Below are positions 20,610-32,043 of a DNA stretch of 64,000 nucleotides, in pieces. How positions within the stretch are numbered: position 1 is the first letter of the stretch; every line of letters begins with the position of its first letter. The position numbers and the translations under genes are program-made. The notes under the pieces are model-generated. The model was not told where the DNA came from. It worked only from the letters and a program-made list of their open reading frames with translations, and ran no database searches. The DNA is from Synechococcus sp. WH 8101 (GTDB lineage Bacteria; Cyanobacteriota; Cyanobacteriia; PCC-6307; Cyanobiaceae), in assembly GCF_004209775.1 (NCBI RefSeq), contig NZ_CP035914.1, positions 2,108,001-2,172,000 on the forward strand. Direction: 5' to 3'.

Positions 20610-21623
20610 ATGACCACCGACTTGCTGATCCTGCTGTTGATGGTGCTGGTGGTGCTGGCTGGATCCGCCGTCTGCTCGGGGGTTGAAGCGGCCCTGCTCA
20701 CGGTCAATCCCGTGCGCGTGCACGAGCTGGCCGCACGGACAGGCCCGCCAGCGGGGGCACGACGGCTAGCCCAGTTGCGTCAACGCCTCGGCCGCACCCT
20801 CTCGGTGTTGGTGATCGCCAACAACGGCTTCAACATTTTCGGCAGCATGATGCTCGGCGGCTACGCCGCCTGGGTGTTTCAGAAAAACCAGTTCAGCGAC
20901 GTGGCCCTGCCGCTGTTTTCAGTGGCCCTCACCGTGCTGGTGATTCTGCTGGGTGAAATTCTTCCCAAGGCGATCGGCACCCGTCTCGCCCTGCCCGTGG
21001 CCCTGGCCAGTGCGCCGGTGCTGCACTGGCTCGGGGTGCTGATGCGCCCCCTGGTGCTGCTGCTGGAGCGCTTGCTGCCGGCGATCAGTGAAGAGAACGA
21101 AATCAGCACCGACGAGAACGAAATCCGTCTCCTGGCACGCCTCGGCTCTCAGAAAGGACAGATCGAAGCCGATGAGGCGGCGATGATCGCCAAGGTGTTC
21201 CAACTCAATGACCTCACCGCCAGGGATCTGATGACCCCCCGCGTGGCCGCACCCACCCTGGAGGGTGCGGCCACGCTCGAGGCCCTCCGCCCCCAGCTGC
21301 TGGCAAATCCCTCGGCCTGGTGGGTGGTGCTCGGCGCCGAGGTGGATCGGGTGCTCGGGGTGGCCAGCCGCGACCAGCTGCTGAAAGCCCTGCTGGAGCA
21401 ACGCGGTCAGCTCAGCGCCGCTGATCTCTGCGAGCCGGTGGAGTTCGTGCCCGAAATGATTCGGGCCGACCGCTTGCTCACCAGCTTCCGACGCGACAAC
21501 AGCGGTGTGCGCGTGGTGGTGGATGAATTCGGTGGCTTTGTGGGCGTGATCGGGGCCGATGCGGTGCTGGCGGTGCTGGCCGGCTGGTGGCGCAAGGGTG
21601 CGGGCGTGGGGATACCGGAATGA
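20610..21623 (+). CDS. CNNM-domain membrane protein (hemolysin/CorC family)
   Basis: 337 residues. The N-terminal CNNM membrane domain (about 1-150) includes CSGVEAALLTVNPVRVHELA and LGEILPKAIGTRLALPVALA. A CBS-pair region follows, with FQLNDLTARDLMTPRVAAPT and VVVDEFGGFVGVIGADAVL. Such proteins are magnesium or cobalt efflux-related transporters or regulators. It lacks the CorC-HlyC C-terminal domain of full-length members, so the protein is short. The stop overlaps the next ATG (ATGA), coupling it to the GTPase gene. Confidence 0.87.
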   Translation: MTTDLLILLLMVLVVLAGSAVCSGVEAALLTVNPVRVHELAARTGPPAGARRLAQLRQRLGRTLSVLVIANNGFNIFGSMMLGGYAAWVFQKNQFSDVALPLFSVALTVLVILLGEILPKAIGTRLALPVALASAPVLHWLGVLMRPLVLLLERLLPAISEENEISTDENEIRLLARLGSQKGQIEADEAAMIAKVFQLNDLTARDLMTPRVAAPTLEGAATLEALRPQLLANPSAWWVVLGAEVDRVLGVASRDQLLKALLEQRGQLSAADLCEPVEFVPEMIRADRLLTSFRRDNSGVRVVVDEFGGFVGVIGADAVLAVLAGWWRKGAGVGIPE

Positions 21624-22966
21624 AAGCCAGCGATCCCAGCCATGGCAGCGAAAGGAGACCATCCACCCTGAAACGCTGCCTGCAGCTGCTGGAGCAGTGG
21701 CGTGCGGAGCTGCACCTCACCCCGAGGGAAACCACGCTGCTGGCCGGCAACCTCAAGGCGCTGGAACGCCAACTCGATCGGCTGGCTCAGCGACGGCTGC
21801 GGGTGGCGGTGTTCGGGCGCGTGGGTGTGGGGAAATCGAGCCTGGTGAATGCACTGGTGGGGGAGGCCGTGCTGGCCACCGACGTGGCCCATGGCTGCAC
21901 CCGCCAACAGCAGGCCGTGCCCTGGCCGATCGCTGTGCCGGGGCTGACGGGCGTGGATCTGGTGGACACCCCAGGCATCGATGAGGTCGCCGCCGCCGGC
22001 CGAGCCCGGCTGGCCGCTCGGGTGGCGCTGCAGGCCGATCTGGTGCTGTTGGTGCTGGATGGCGACATCACCCGTGTGGAACTGGAGGCCCTCGAGACCC
22101 TGCGCGACGGTGGCAAACCCGTGCTGCCGGTGCTCAACCGCAGCGATTGCTGGCCCCCACACGAGCTCGACGCCTTGCTGCAGAGCATCCAGCAACGGCT
22201 GCCCAAGGGAATGGTCCCCCCCGTGGCGGTGGCCGCCGCACCTCGAGAGGCGGTGCAGCTGGAGGACGGCCGGGTGCGCAGTCGTGCCGTGACCGCCCGG
22301 ATCACGGCACTGGCCACAGGCCTGCAGCAGTGGCTGGAGGCCCAGGGGCCGGCCCTGCTCGCCCTCAACGCCTTGCGCCAGGCGGAACGACTGCAACAGG
22401 CGCTTGAGGCTGGTCGCCTGAAGCGCAGGCGTCAGGCGGCCCAGGGGCTGATTGGTCGCTACGCCGCCCTCAAGGCGGCGGGTGTCGCCGCCAATCCCTT
22501 GGTGCTGCTGGATCTGGCCGGAGGTCTCGCCTGCGACACGGCCCTGGTGGTGCAGCTCTGCCAGCTCTATGACCTGCCCATGGGGGGACCCGCCGCCCGC
22601 CGGCTGCTGCAGCGGCTCTCCGGCCACAACGCCCTGATCGGCGGGGCCCAACTGGGCATTCAGGTGGCCCTCAGCGGCGTCCGCCAGCTGCTGCTGGTGG
22701 CGGCCCCATTTACGGCCGGGCTCTCCCTGGCGCCAGCGGCACCGGTGGCCATGGCCCAGGCGGCTCTCGCCGTCCACACCACCCGCCGCACCGGACGACT
22801 CACTGCTCGCTGGCTGCTGGAGCAACGGGGCCGAGGCCGGCGGAGCCAACCACAACCCACCAGCCTGCTGAAACGGCTCGCCTGGCAGGACGCCACGCTG
22901 GGGAGACTTCTGATGGCGTGGCCCCAGCGCCAGGATCGGGGAAGCCTGCGAGAGCTGCTGCCATGA
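21620..22966 (+). CDS. GTPase with membrane C-terminal domain (Era-like, DUF697-type)
   Basis: 448 residues. The G domain, residues about 58-230, has G1 FGRVGVGKSSLVNALVG, G3 VDLVDTPGIDEV and G4 VLNRSD (an NRSD variant of NKxD). The C-terminal half, from about 275, is helical with hydrophobic segments like the DUF697 region of cyanobacterial small GTPases: LIGGAQLGIQVALSGVRQLL and AAPFTAGLSLAPAAPVAMAQ. Role unknown; membrane remodelling or ribosome-related roles are known for relatives. It sits between CNNM and nadD, overlapping both by four bases. Confidence 0.85.
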   Translation: MKASDPSHGSERRPSTLKRCLQLLEQWRAELHLTPRETTLLAGNLKALERQLDRLAQRRLRVAVFGRVGVGKSSLVNALVGEAVLATDVAHGCTRQQQAVPWPIAVPGLTGVDLVDTPGIDEVAAAGRARLAARVALQADLVLLVLDGDITRVELEALETLRDGGKPVLPVLNRSDCWPPHELDALLQSIQQRLPKGMVPPVAVAAAPREAVQLEDGRVRSRAVTARITALATGLQQWLEAQGPALLALNALRQAERLQQALEAGRLKRRRQAAQGLIGRYAALKAAGVAANPLVLLDLAGGLACDTALVVQLCQLYDLPMGGPAARRLLQRLSGHNALIGGAQLGIQVALSGVRQLLLVAAPFTAGLSLAPAAPVAMAQAALAVHTTRRTGRLTARWLLEQRGRGRRSQPQPTSLLKRLAWQDATLGRLLMAWPQRQDRGSLRELLP

Positions 22967-23547
22967 CGGCAGCTCCTGGCCTTGCCCTGTTCGGCACCAG
23001 CGCCGATCCGCCCACCTGCGGGCATCAGGCCCTGCTGGAGGGACTAACCGATCGCTTTGCCCAGGTGGCCACCTGGGCGAGCGACAACCCCTCCAAGCAG
23101 CACGCCATCCCCCTGGAGCAGCGCCTCGAATTGCTCAGCACCCTCGTGCAGTCGATGCAGGCCCCCCGGTTGCAGCTGGTGCAGGAGCTCAGCAGCCCGT
23201 ATGCGATCACCACCCTGCAACGCGCCGAAGCGCGCTGGCCCGGTTGCCCCCTCAGCTTTGTGGTGGGCAGTGACCTCACTGGCCAGATCCCCCGCTGGAA
23301 AGACGCGGCATCGCTGCTGCAACGCTGCCAGCTGGTGATCGTGCCCCGCCAAGGCTGGCCGATCCAGCACCAGGATCTCGATCAACTGCGCAACCTGGGC
23401 GGCCAGGTGGAGATCTTGCCGCTCACGATTCCAGCAACGGCCAGTTCGAGCATCCGGCAACGGCCGGCAGCGGACCAGATTCCAGCGGCCCTGCACCCCC
23501 TGCTGCTAAAGCACAATTTCTATGGTTTTGCCCCCGGCTCGGGCTGA
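22963..23547 (+). CDS. nadD: nicotinate-nucleotide adenylyltransferase
   Basis: 194-residue nucleotidyltransferase that adenylates nicotinate mononucleotide to give deamido-NAD. The HxGH-type motif appears as LFGTSADPPTCGHQALLEGL near residue 8. The rest of the family pattern follows: SFVVGSDLTGQIPRWKDA and the C-terminal TASSSIRQRPAADQIPAAL (ISSTxIR-type). Its ATG overlaps the GTPase stop by four bases, and nadE follows after six bases, so the two last steps of NAD synthesis are adjacent. Confidence 0.92.
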   Translation: MTAAPGLALFGTSADPPTCGHQALLEGLTDRFAQVATWASDNPSKQHAIPLEQRLELLSTLVQSMQAPRLQLVQELSSPYAITTLQRAEARWPGCPLSFVVGSDLTGQIPRWKDAASLLQRCQLVIVPRQGWPIQHQDLDQLRNLGGQVEILPLTIPATASSSIRQRPAADQIPAALHPLLLKHNFYGFAPGSG

Positions 23548-23553
23548 GGATCC

Positions 23554-25311
23554 ATGCGCATCGCCCTGGCCCAGATCAATCCACTGGTGGGCGATCTACC
23601 GGGCAATGCCGCGCGCATCTTCGCCGCCTGCCAACAGAGCCAGCAGCAGAGCGAACCGGCGGATCTGCTGCTGACGCCGGAACTCTCGCTCTGGGGCTAT
23701 CCCCCGCGCGACCTGCTGCTCAACCCCAGCGGTGTGGCGCAGCAACAGACGGTGATGGACCACCTGAGCCAAGACCTGCACGACCTCGCCCCGGCGCTGG
23801 CCGTGCTGGTGGGCGTGGTGGAACCGGCCGGCGACAGCGCTCTGCCCCATCTGTTCAATGCCGTGGCCTTGATCCAGGGGGGACGGTGGCGGGTGGTGGG
23901 CCGCAAACAGCTGCTCCCCAGCTACGACGTATTTGATGAAAGCCGTTATTTCCGCGCCGCCAGCGGCCCCTCCTGCCTGACCCTCAACCTGGCCGGGCAG
24001 CCCTGGCGCCTGGGACTCACCATCTGCGAAGACCTCTGGGTGGAGCCCACGCTCCAGAACCAGCGGCTCACAGGCCCCGATCCTGTGGCAGCCCTGGAAC
24101 CGCTCGGCGTGGATCTGCTGCTGAATCTTTCCGCCTCCCCGTTCGCCCAGGAGAAATCCCCCCTGCGCCGCGAGCTGGCCGCACGGGCCGCCGCCCGCCT
24201 CAACTGCCCGGTGATCTACGTGAATCAGGTGGGCGGCAACGATGAACTCATCTTTGATGGCGGCAGTTTTGTGATCGACCGCCCCAGGGATAAGGCCCAG
24301 GCCGCACCCACGCTCACCCTGCAGCTGCCGATCTGCAGGGAAGCGCTGGACCTCTGGGATGCCGGCAGCACAGCCGCCGCTTCTGAGCTCAGCCGCAAAG
24401 GTGCCGCAGCGATCGGGCACGATCACGTCGCCATGAGCCGCGAAGAGCAACTGCTCCGCGCTCTGGTGCTGGGGGTGCACGACTACGCCGGCAAATGTGG
24501 CTTCCAGCGCGCCCTACTCGGCCTGAGTGGAGGCATCGATTCCGCCCTGGTGGCCGTGATCGCCTGCGCTGCCCTCGGGGCCGATCGGGTGCAGGCCCTG
24601 CTGATGCCCTCCCCCTGGAGCTCCAGGGGCTCAATCGAGGATGCCGCTGCCTTGGCGCAACGGCTGGGCCTCCACACCGACACCACACCGATCGAGGCGC
24701 TCATGGACGGCTTCGCCGCCACACTGACGCCGGTGCTCCAGGGGCCGCCGGCGGATGTGACCGCCGAAAATCTCCAATCGCGCATCCGCGGCACCCTGCT
24801 GATGGCCGTGGCCAACCAGCAGGGCCAGTTGCTGCTCTCCACGGGTAACAAGTCGGAACTTGCGGTGGGGTATTGCACCCTCTATGGCGACATGAACGGA
24901 GGCCTGGCGGTGATCGGCGACCTCTACAAATCCACCGTCTTCGCGCTCTGCGACTGGCTCGACAATCCCGCCAGCCAGGCCTGCCGCCGCGAGCTGGGGC
25001 TGCCAGCCAGCGGTGAACTGGTGGGGCGCGCGATCCGGGAGAAACCCCCCAGTGCCGAGCTAAGGCCCGACCAGAAAGACAGCGATTCCCTGCCCGATTA
25101 CGCCGTGCTCGATCCGCTGCTGCGCGACCTGATCGAAGAGCACTGCGGAGAGGAAGCGTTGCTGCAGCGTGGCCATGCCCCCGACACGGTCACCCGGGTG
25201 CTGCGCCTGTTCCGCCGGGCCGAATTCAAACGACGCCAGGCGCCACCGCTCCTGAAGGTGAGCCGTCAGGCTTTCGGCACAGGCTGGCGGCTGCCGATCG
25301 CCGCCGTCTGA
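23554..25311 (+). CDS. nadE: glutamine-dependent NAD+ synthetase
   Basis: 585-residue two-domain enzyme that amidates deamido-NAD to NAD. The N-terminal nitrilase-like glutaminase domain shows the Glu-Lys-Cys triad in LLTPELSLWGYPPRDLL, VVGRKQLLPSYDVFDE and LTICEDLWVEP. The C-terminal synthetase domain has the PP-loop LGLSGGIDSALVAVIACAAL near 323-342 and LLSTGNKSELAVGYCTLYGD. The length matches the eukaryote-like glutamine-dependent form. Operon with nadD. Confidence 0.96.
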   Translation: MRIALAQINPLVGDLPGNAARIFAACQQSQQQSEPADLLLTPELSLWGYPPRDLLLNPSGVAQQQTVMDHLSQDLHDLAPALAVLVGVVEPAGDSALPHLFNAVALIQGGRWRVVGRKQLLPSYDVFDESRYFRAASGPSCLTLNLAGQPWRLGLTICEDLWVEPTLQNQRLTGPDPVAALEPLGVDLLLNLSASPFAQEKSPLRRELAARAAARLNCPVIYVNQVGGNDELIFDGGSFVIDRPRDKAQAAPTLTLQLPICREALDLWDAGSTAAASELSRKGAAAIGHDHVAMSREEQLLRALVLGVHDYAGKCGFQRALLGLSGGIDSALVAVIACAALGADRVQALLMPSPWSSRGSIEDAAALAQRLGLHTDTTPIEALMDGFAATLTPVLQGPPADVTAENLQSRIRGTLLMAVANQQGQLLLSTGNKSELAVGYCTLYGDMNGGLAVIGDLYKSTVFALCDWLDNPASQACRRELGLPASGELVGRAIREKPPSAELRPDQKDSDSLPDYAVLDPLLRDLIEEHCGEEALLQRGHAPDTVTRVLRLFRRAEFKRRQAPPLLKVSRQAFGTGWRLPIAAV

Positions 25312-25339
25312 GCCAGATTGAAGCAACAGCCCCGCAGCC

Positions 25340-26479
25340 ATGGCACACTCCGTTCTCACCGCTCCGATGGCGAGCATCGGGGTTCCCACCGAAATCAAGG
25401 CGGATGAGCAGCGGGTAGCCCTCACCCCGGATGGCGTCAGGGATCTGGTCACCCAGGGGTTGGAGGTGCGCGTGCAGGCCGGCGCCGGTGATGGCGCAGG
25501 CATCGCCGATGCAGCCTTTGCAGCGGCCGGCGCCCAGGTGGTGGATCGGGACACGGCCTGGGCGGCCCATCTGGTGGTGAAAGTGAAGGAACCGCAGGAG
25601 GAGGAGTTCCGGTTCCTGCGGGATGACATGGTGCTGTTCACCTACCTGCACCTGGCCGCCTACCCGAAGGTGGGCCAGGCCCTGCTGGATGCGGGCACCA
25701 CCGGCGTGGCCTACGAGACGGTGCAACTGGAAAACGGCAGCCTGCCCCTGCTGGCACCGATGAGCGAAATCGCCGGACGCCTCGCGGCTCAGGTGGGCGC
25801 GCGGCTGCTGGAGAGGCCGAACGGTGGTCGCGGCGTGCTGATCGGTGGCTGCACCGGCGTGCGCCCGGCCCGGGTGGTCGTGCTCGGAGCCGGCACGGTG
25901 GGCTGGAATGCGGCCCGGCTGGCGGCGGCGATGGATGCGGAGGTGATGCTGCTGGATCGCTCCCCCGAGCGGTTACGCAGCCTGGAAGCCGACCGGCGCG
26001 GGCGGCTGATGAGCGTGGTGAGCAGCCGAGGCCTGCTGGAACGGCTAGTGCCCACCGCCGACCTGCTGATCGGTGCCGTGCTCACCCCCGGCGGCCGTGC
26101 CCCCACGCTGGTGGATGAGGAGATGGTGCAACAGATGCAACCCGGCTCGGTGATCGTCGATGTGGCGATCGATCAGGGGGGCTGTGTGGCCACCAGCCGG
26201 GAAACAACCCACACCGATCCCACAGTGACCATCCATGGCGTGCAGCACTACGCCGTGGGCAACATGCCCGGTGCGGTGCCATTCACCTCCACCGAAGCAC
26301 TGGTCAGCGTCACGCTCCCCTACATCCTCGGCATCGCCGGTCGCGGCTTGGAGGAAGCCGTCACCGAGCGGCCAGAACTGCTCTCCGGCCTGAACACCGT
26401 CCAGGGGGCGGTCTGCCATCCAGGCGTTGCCAAGGCGCTGGGCGTTCCCCCGAGGCACCCGATGGCTTGCCTGCGCTGA
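25340..26479 (+). CDS. ald: alanine dehydrogenase
   Basis: 379-residue NAD-dependent enzyme that interconverts L-alanine and pyruvate plus ammonium. The core begins SIGVPTEIKADEQRVALTPD. It has the substrate-site histidine in YLHLAAYPKVGQALL, the NAD motif VVVLGAGTVGWNAARLAAAM near residues 177-196, and VIVDVAIDQGGCVATSRETT. ATG 25340 gives a 9-residue leader; ATG 25367 would start MASIGVP, nearer to family norms. It follows nadE after 28 bases in the same direction and is convergent with DUF3326. Confidence 0.94.
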   Translation: MAHSVLTAPMASIGVPTEIKADEQRVALTPDGVRDLVTQGLEVRVQAGAGDGAGIADAAFAAAGAQVVDRDTAWAAHLVVKVKEPQEEEFRFLRDDMVLFTYLHLAAYPKVGQALLDAGTTGVAYETVQLENGSLPLLAPMSEIAGRLAAQVGARLLERPNGGRGVLIGGCTGVRPARVVVLGAGTVGWNAARLAAAMDAEVMLLDRSPERLRSLEADRRGRLMSVVSSRGLLERLVPTADLLIGAVLTPGGRAPTLVDEEMVQQMQPGSVIVDVAIDQGGCVATSRETTHTDPTVTIHGVQHYAVGNMPGAVPFTSTEALVSVTLPYILGIAGRGLEEAVTERPELLSGLNTVQGAVCHPGVAKALGVPPRHPMACLR

Positions 26480-26480
26480 G

Positions 26481-27554
26481 TCAGCAACTCTCCTGCAGTG
26501 CCCGCAGCGGCCGCTGCAGCGCCGCAGGGGCAATCCCCTCCCGAAGGCTGAGCACCAACCCCGCCGCCTCGGCGTAACTCGCCGCCGGCAGCACCCGGTC
26601 CGCCAGGCCGAGCGCCGCCGCAGTCACCTGCAACAGAGAGGCATTGGCGACGGTGATCACCGGGATGCCTCGCTCAATACACGCCAGCACCGCCTCGCCG
26701 CCCAGGGCTCCTTCAGGCACCACCACCGCACCGAGATCCTCAGCCTGCAGCTGCAAGCCAGTCACGCCAGCGCGACCGGTTGGCTCCACCAGATCCGGCG
26801 CCCGGCTCAGTCCCACCAACACACAGGCCAAAAACGTGTACCCCAGCTCCTCTCCCGCCGCGCGGGGATCGAGCTGCGGATCAAGGGGCAATGGCGACAA
26901 TGCCGGCGCGTGGGCGCAGGGGATCCGAAGGTGACGCACAAGCCCATGGCTGATCACCGCCTCCGCACCGGCGAGGGCATCCACACCACTGCCGTGGCGA
27001 TAGGCCGCCAGAGCCTCGCTGTCGGGGTCCTCGGGAAAGCGCGCCACCACAGCGATCGCCGTGGCACCAGCATCTTTCAGGCGCTCTCCTGCCCGTAGCA
27101 GGGCATCGGGATGCTCCAGGCTTCCCCAGCTCACGCCGCTCTCCCCCAGCTCCAGATGGACCCCGAGCGGTTGGTCGGTGCTGAGCACAGGTCCGATCTC
27201 CAGCCCCAGCGTGGCCCGGCAGCCATCCGCCACCTGAAGATGGCGCTGGCGCAACTCCGGCTCAATCCCGGCATCCAGCAGGAGGCCAATCCGTTGCTGA
27301 CGCACGGGTTGCAGGGCCCAGTCGCCGGCGGCAAAGCGATCGAGGGCGTAGCCCTCCACGTAATGGATACGGGGATCGCTCCAGTAGAGCGCGGCTCCGT
27401 TCATCACATTCGGATGGGTCACCAGGCAGCCAGAGGCCGCCGCCAACAGTCGCGCAGTGGGCAGGGCATCCCCGGCAAACCCACCGATCGCACAGCCGAT
27501 GCCTGTGGGCACCACCAGCAGGGTGGGCAGAGACGCTGCCGTCACTGGATCCAC
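26481..27554 (-). CDS. DUF3326 family protein
   Basis: 357-residue soluble protein of the cyanobacteria/plant DUF3326 family. It shows LVVPTGIGCAIGGFAGDALP near the N-terminus, LVTHPNVMNGAALYWSDPRI, and a C-terminal LGAVVVPEGALGGEAVLACI then GIPVITVANASLLQV. The start is GTG at 27554. The biochemical activity is unknown to me. It overlaps the 62-residue upstream gene by 13 bases and shares its direction with the 2Fe-2S ferredoxin, so it may be redox-linked. Confidence 0.85.
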   Translation of the reverse strand: MDPVTAASLPTLLVVPTGIGCAIGGFAGDALPTARLLAAASGCLVTHPNVMNGAALYWSDPRIHYVEGYALDRFAAGDWALQPVRQQRIGLLLDAGIEPELRQRHLQVADGCRATLGLEIGPVLSTDQPLGVHLELGESGVSWGSLEHPDALLRAGERLKDAGATAIAVVARFPEDPDSEALAAYRHGSGVDALAGAEAVISHGLVRHLRIPCAHAPALSPLPLDPQLDPRAAGEELGYTFLACVLVGLSRAPDLVEPTGRAGVTGLQLQAEDLGAVVVPEGALGGEAVLACIERGIPVITVANASLLQVTAAALGLADRVLPAASYAEAAGLVLSLREGIAPAALQRPLRALQESC

Positions 27555-27730
27555 ACGGCCTCGAGACGCAACAGGCGGCTGTCGCCCTCGGCAGTGGGTG
27601 CCGCCGAGGTGATCGCCCAGCGCAGCGGCTCACCGTGGCGGCGCAGCTGATCATGCAACCAAGGCCTCAGCTGCGCTGCCGGCAACCCAGGAGGACTGAC
27701 CAGAGTGACGTGACGGTGCAGCAGCGTCAC
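27542..27730 (-). CDS. small conserved-looking protein (62 aa)
   Basis: 62-residue soluble protein, MTLLHRHVTLVSPPGLPAAQ then a helix and an ITSAAPTAEGDSRLLRLEAV strand end. Not recognised. It is wedged between ferredoxin and DUF3326 with overlaps at both ends: the GTG start overlaps the ferredoxin stop by four bases, and the stop overlaps DUF3326 by 13. That coupling is the main evidence that it is real. Confidence 0.65.
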   Translation of the reverse strand: MTLLHRHVTLVSPPGLPAAQLRPWLHDQLRRHGEPLRWAITSAAPTAEGDSRLLRLEAVWIQ

Positions 27731-28065
27731 TTCTGATACTGACCGAACTGGGCCTCATACAGCGCATCCTCCTGACCAGCGATCACCTTGAGATCGGAAC
27801 GGGGGTAGGACACACAAAGAAGCGCAAATCCATCCTTGCGCAGCTCTTCTTTCACACCCATAGCGTCGGGCTGATGCACCTCGCCCTCAGTGATGCGGGC
27901 CGCACAGGTCGTGCAGACCCCGGCGCAGCAGGAACTGGGCAGCTGAACACCCGCCGCTTCGGCAGCGGCGAGCACCGTTTGCTCAGGGGTGCACGGAAAG
28001 GCGTGCTGCTGACCATCCAATTCAACGGTGATGGCGAAGGAGGGGGCCGCAGTGGAATCGCTCAT
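27727..28065 (-). CDS. 2Fe-2S plant-type ferredoxin
   Basis: 112-residue ferredoxin-fold protein. The cluster ligands lie in LPSSCCAGVCTTCAARITEG (C-x4-C-x2-C) with the fourth Cys in FALLCVSYPRSDLKVIAGQE about 30 residues later. The N-terminal TVELDGQQHAFPCTPEQTVL is the usual beta-grasp opening. The C-terminal extension after the fourth ligand (YEAQFGQYQK) is longer than in PetF, so this is probably a specialised ferredoxin and not the main photosynthetic one. ATG 28065 was chosen over an upstream extension. It heads a three-gene overlapping run. Confidence 0.9.
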   Translation of the reverse strand: MSDSTAAPSFAITVELDGQQHAFPCTPEQTVLAAAEAAGVQLPSSCCAGVCTTCAARITEGEVHQPDAMGVKEELRKDGFALLCVSYPRSDLKVIAGQEDALYEAQFGQYQK

Positions 28066-28129
28066 CCTTGTTGAAACAGTGCCGGAAAGCAGCATCCTCT
28101 CAGGAGGGAGGGTCGGCGCGGCACGCTTG

Positions 28130-28858
28130 TCAGCTCTCAGGGCGCGGGCAGCGCTGCCAGTGCCCGGGATGGGGCGCCAGATATTCCGGGGGTTCGCCGC
28201 TGGCGGGTGCCGTCAGCACAAAATCAAAGCTGATCGACACCCGTAGCGCCTCGGCCTCCCCGTTCTCCTCAACACTGTGATCGAGGCGGGAGGGAAACAA
28301 CACCAGCAACCCGGGCTTGGGCGCCAAGGTCCAACGGGATTGATTGCAGGGGTGATGGGGCGCAATCGGCGCGTCATGCCCCACCGCCAGGCCGGGAACG
28401 AGCTCATTGCACTGGCTCGGCGCATGCAAACAGAGGCAGCCATCGGCACCGGTGCCATCGCCACTGAGATACAGCACGGCACTGAGGTGGGCATTGGGAT
28501 GGTGGTGGCGCCCCACCACCTGGCCCCAGTCACTCAGCACAGGCCAGCAGCGCTGGAGATGCAGCTCCAAACGGGTCAGGTCGAAACCGGTCGCGTCCAG
28601 ATACCCCCAAACCCGTTGGATCACCTGCTCCATGATCAGCCGACAGGCGGGATGCTGATGCAGCTGCCACACACCGTTCAGATCGCCGGTCCAGGCACAG
28701 CCTGGATCGGGGTTGCCGCTGGCCTCGGCTCGACACTGCAGCACCGTCTGCAGGAGAGCCGCAAGCTCCAAAGGGTCGAGATCGAGATGATCGGTGGCGA
28801 CCACGGTGGGGAAAAGGGCATGCAGCTCCAAGCAACTCCACCGGCAGATCCCCATCAT
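28130..28858 (-). CDS. putative 2OG-Fe(II) oxygenase (TIGR02466-like)
   Basis: 242-residue protein resembling the TIGR02466 group of 2-oxoglutarate/iron oxygenase-like proteins. The double-stranded beta-helix part has HHHPNAHLSAVLYLSGDGTG and PGLLVLFPSRLDHSVEENGE followed by ALRVSISFDF. This supplies a candidate His near the start and His plus Arg at the end of the metal and 2OG sites. Substrate unknown. The start is ATG 28858 or 28855, just downstream of the atp operon terminator. It is followed by the ferredoxin unit on the same strand after 64 bases. Confidence 0.78.
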   Translation of the reverse strand: MMGICRWSCLELHALFPTVVATDHLDLDPLELAALLQTVLQCRAEASGNPDPGCAWTGDLNGVWQLHQHPACRLIMEQVIQRVWGYLDATGFDLTRLELHLQRCWPVLSDWGQVVGRHHHPNAHLSAVLYLSGDGTGADGCLCLHAPSQCNELVPGLAVGHDAPIAPHHPCNQSRWTLAPKPGLLVLFPSRLDHSVEENGEAEALRVSISFDFVLTAPASGEPPEYLAPHPGHWQRCPRPES

Positions 28859-28896
28859 CCACGGGCCTCGCACGCGAGTGCCACCACTCCACAGCA

Positions 28897-28925
28897 ATAA
28901 AAAAGCCGACCCGAAGGTCGGCCTC
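28897..28925 (-). terminator. rho-independent terminator of the large atp operon
   Basis: On the minus strand GCCGACC-TTCG-GGTCGGC forms a perfect 7-bp stem with a stable TTCG tetraloop, followed by six T residues. It lies about 31 bases beyond the atpG stop codon. Confidence 0.92.
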
Positions 28926-28955
28926 TTGGAGAAGAACTGTCAGTGGAACCCTGGG

Positions 28956-29906
28956 TCAGACCATCGCAGCGGCACCGCCCACCACCTCAAGGATCTCCTG
29001 GGTGATCGCCGCCTGACGGGCCTTGTTGTAATCAAGAGTCAGGGTCTTGGCGAGGGCCTTGGCGTTGTCGCTGGCGTTGTTCATCGCCGTCATCCGGCTG
29101 GCGAGCTCAGAAGCAGCGGCTTCCTGCAGGGAACGCAGCAGCTGATTCTGCAGATAGAGCGGCAGTAGAGCATTGAGCAACTGCTCCGGGCTCTGCTCAA
29201 ACACGATGTCGGACGGGAGGCTCGGCTGAGTGTTGGCAGGACCCGAACCCGTTTCCACCGTGAGGCGACCTTCCTTAGTGGTGAGACGGAAAATTTCGTC
29301 GTCGGCCTCAGCAATCCCCTGGGGGTCGAGGGGAAGCAGGGTCTGCACCACAGGCTTGCAGCTCACCAGATTGATGAATTTGGTGTAAATGATCTCCACA
29401 CGATCAGTGGTATCAGAGAGAAACTCTGCAAACACTTCGTTGGCGATCGCACCGGCTTCATCGGCCGTGGGCACCTGCTCCAGACCAGTAAAGGTGGCCT
29501 GAATGGGGTACTGCCGATTGGTGAAATAGCTGATCGCCTTACGACCGATCAACACCAGATCAACTTTGTAACCCTGACCCTTCAGCTCTGCGAAGCGTTG
29601 TTCCGTGCGCTTGATGATGTTGGCGTTGTAGCCGCCACACAAGCCACGATCACCGGTGACAGCCACCAGGGTGATGGTGTCAACGTCGCGTTGCTCCAGG
29701 AGAGGAGCGTCGGCGTCTTCAAAACGCATGCGCGACTGGAGGTTTTCCAGCAGGCGTGCAAGCCGATCCGCGAAGGGACGGCTACGCAGCACCTGTTCCT
29801 GGGCCCGACGCACTTTGGCCGCAGCCACCAGACGCATGGCCTCGGTGATCTTGCGAGTGTTTTTGACCGATTTGATCCGGTCTCGGATCTCCTTCAGATT
29901 TGCCAT
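28956..29906 (-). CDS. atpG: ATP synthase F1 subunit gamma
   Basis: 316-residue central-stalk subunit. The N-terminal helix [20 protein letters not shown] and the C-terminal helix with [20 protein letters not shown] and [20 protein letters not shown] form the rotor coiled coil. An insertion around residues 195-235 relative to E. coli is seen, as in cyanobacteria and plastids. It lacks the pair of regulatory cysteines of the chloroplast protein. Last gene of the atp operon, 11 bases after atpA. Confidence 0.97.
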   Translation of the reverse strand: MANLKEIRDRIKSVKNTRKITEAMRLVAAAKVRRAQEQVLRSRPFADRLARLLENLQSRMRFEDADAPLLEQRDVDTITLVAVTGDRGLCGGYNANIIKRTEQRFAELKGQGYKVDLVLIGRKAISYFTNRQYPIQATFTGLEQVPTADEAGAIANEVFAEFLSDTTDRVEIIYTKFINLVSCKPVVQTLLPLDPQGIAEADDEIFRLTTKEGRLTVETGSGPANTQPSLPSDIVFEQSPEQLLNALLPLYLQNQLLRSLQEAAASELASRMTAMNNASDNAKALAKTLTLDYNKARQAAITQEILEVVGGAAAMV

Positions 29907-29917
29907 GGCTCAGGCCC

Positions 29918-32042
<2,125 letters not shown>

Positions 32043-32043
<1 letters not shown>

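Noticed and set aside
21407-22855. 482-aa minus-strand open frame
   Set aside because: Antisense to the CNNM and GTPase genes, with Gln/His-rich low-complexity translation; not a gene.
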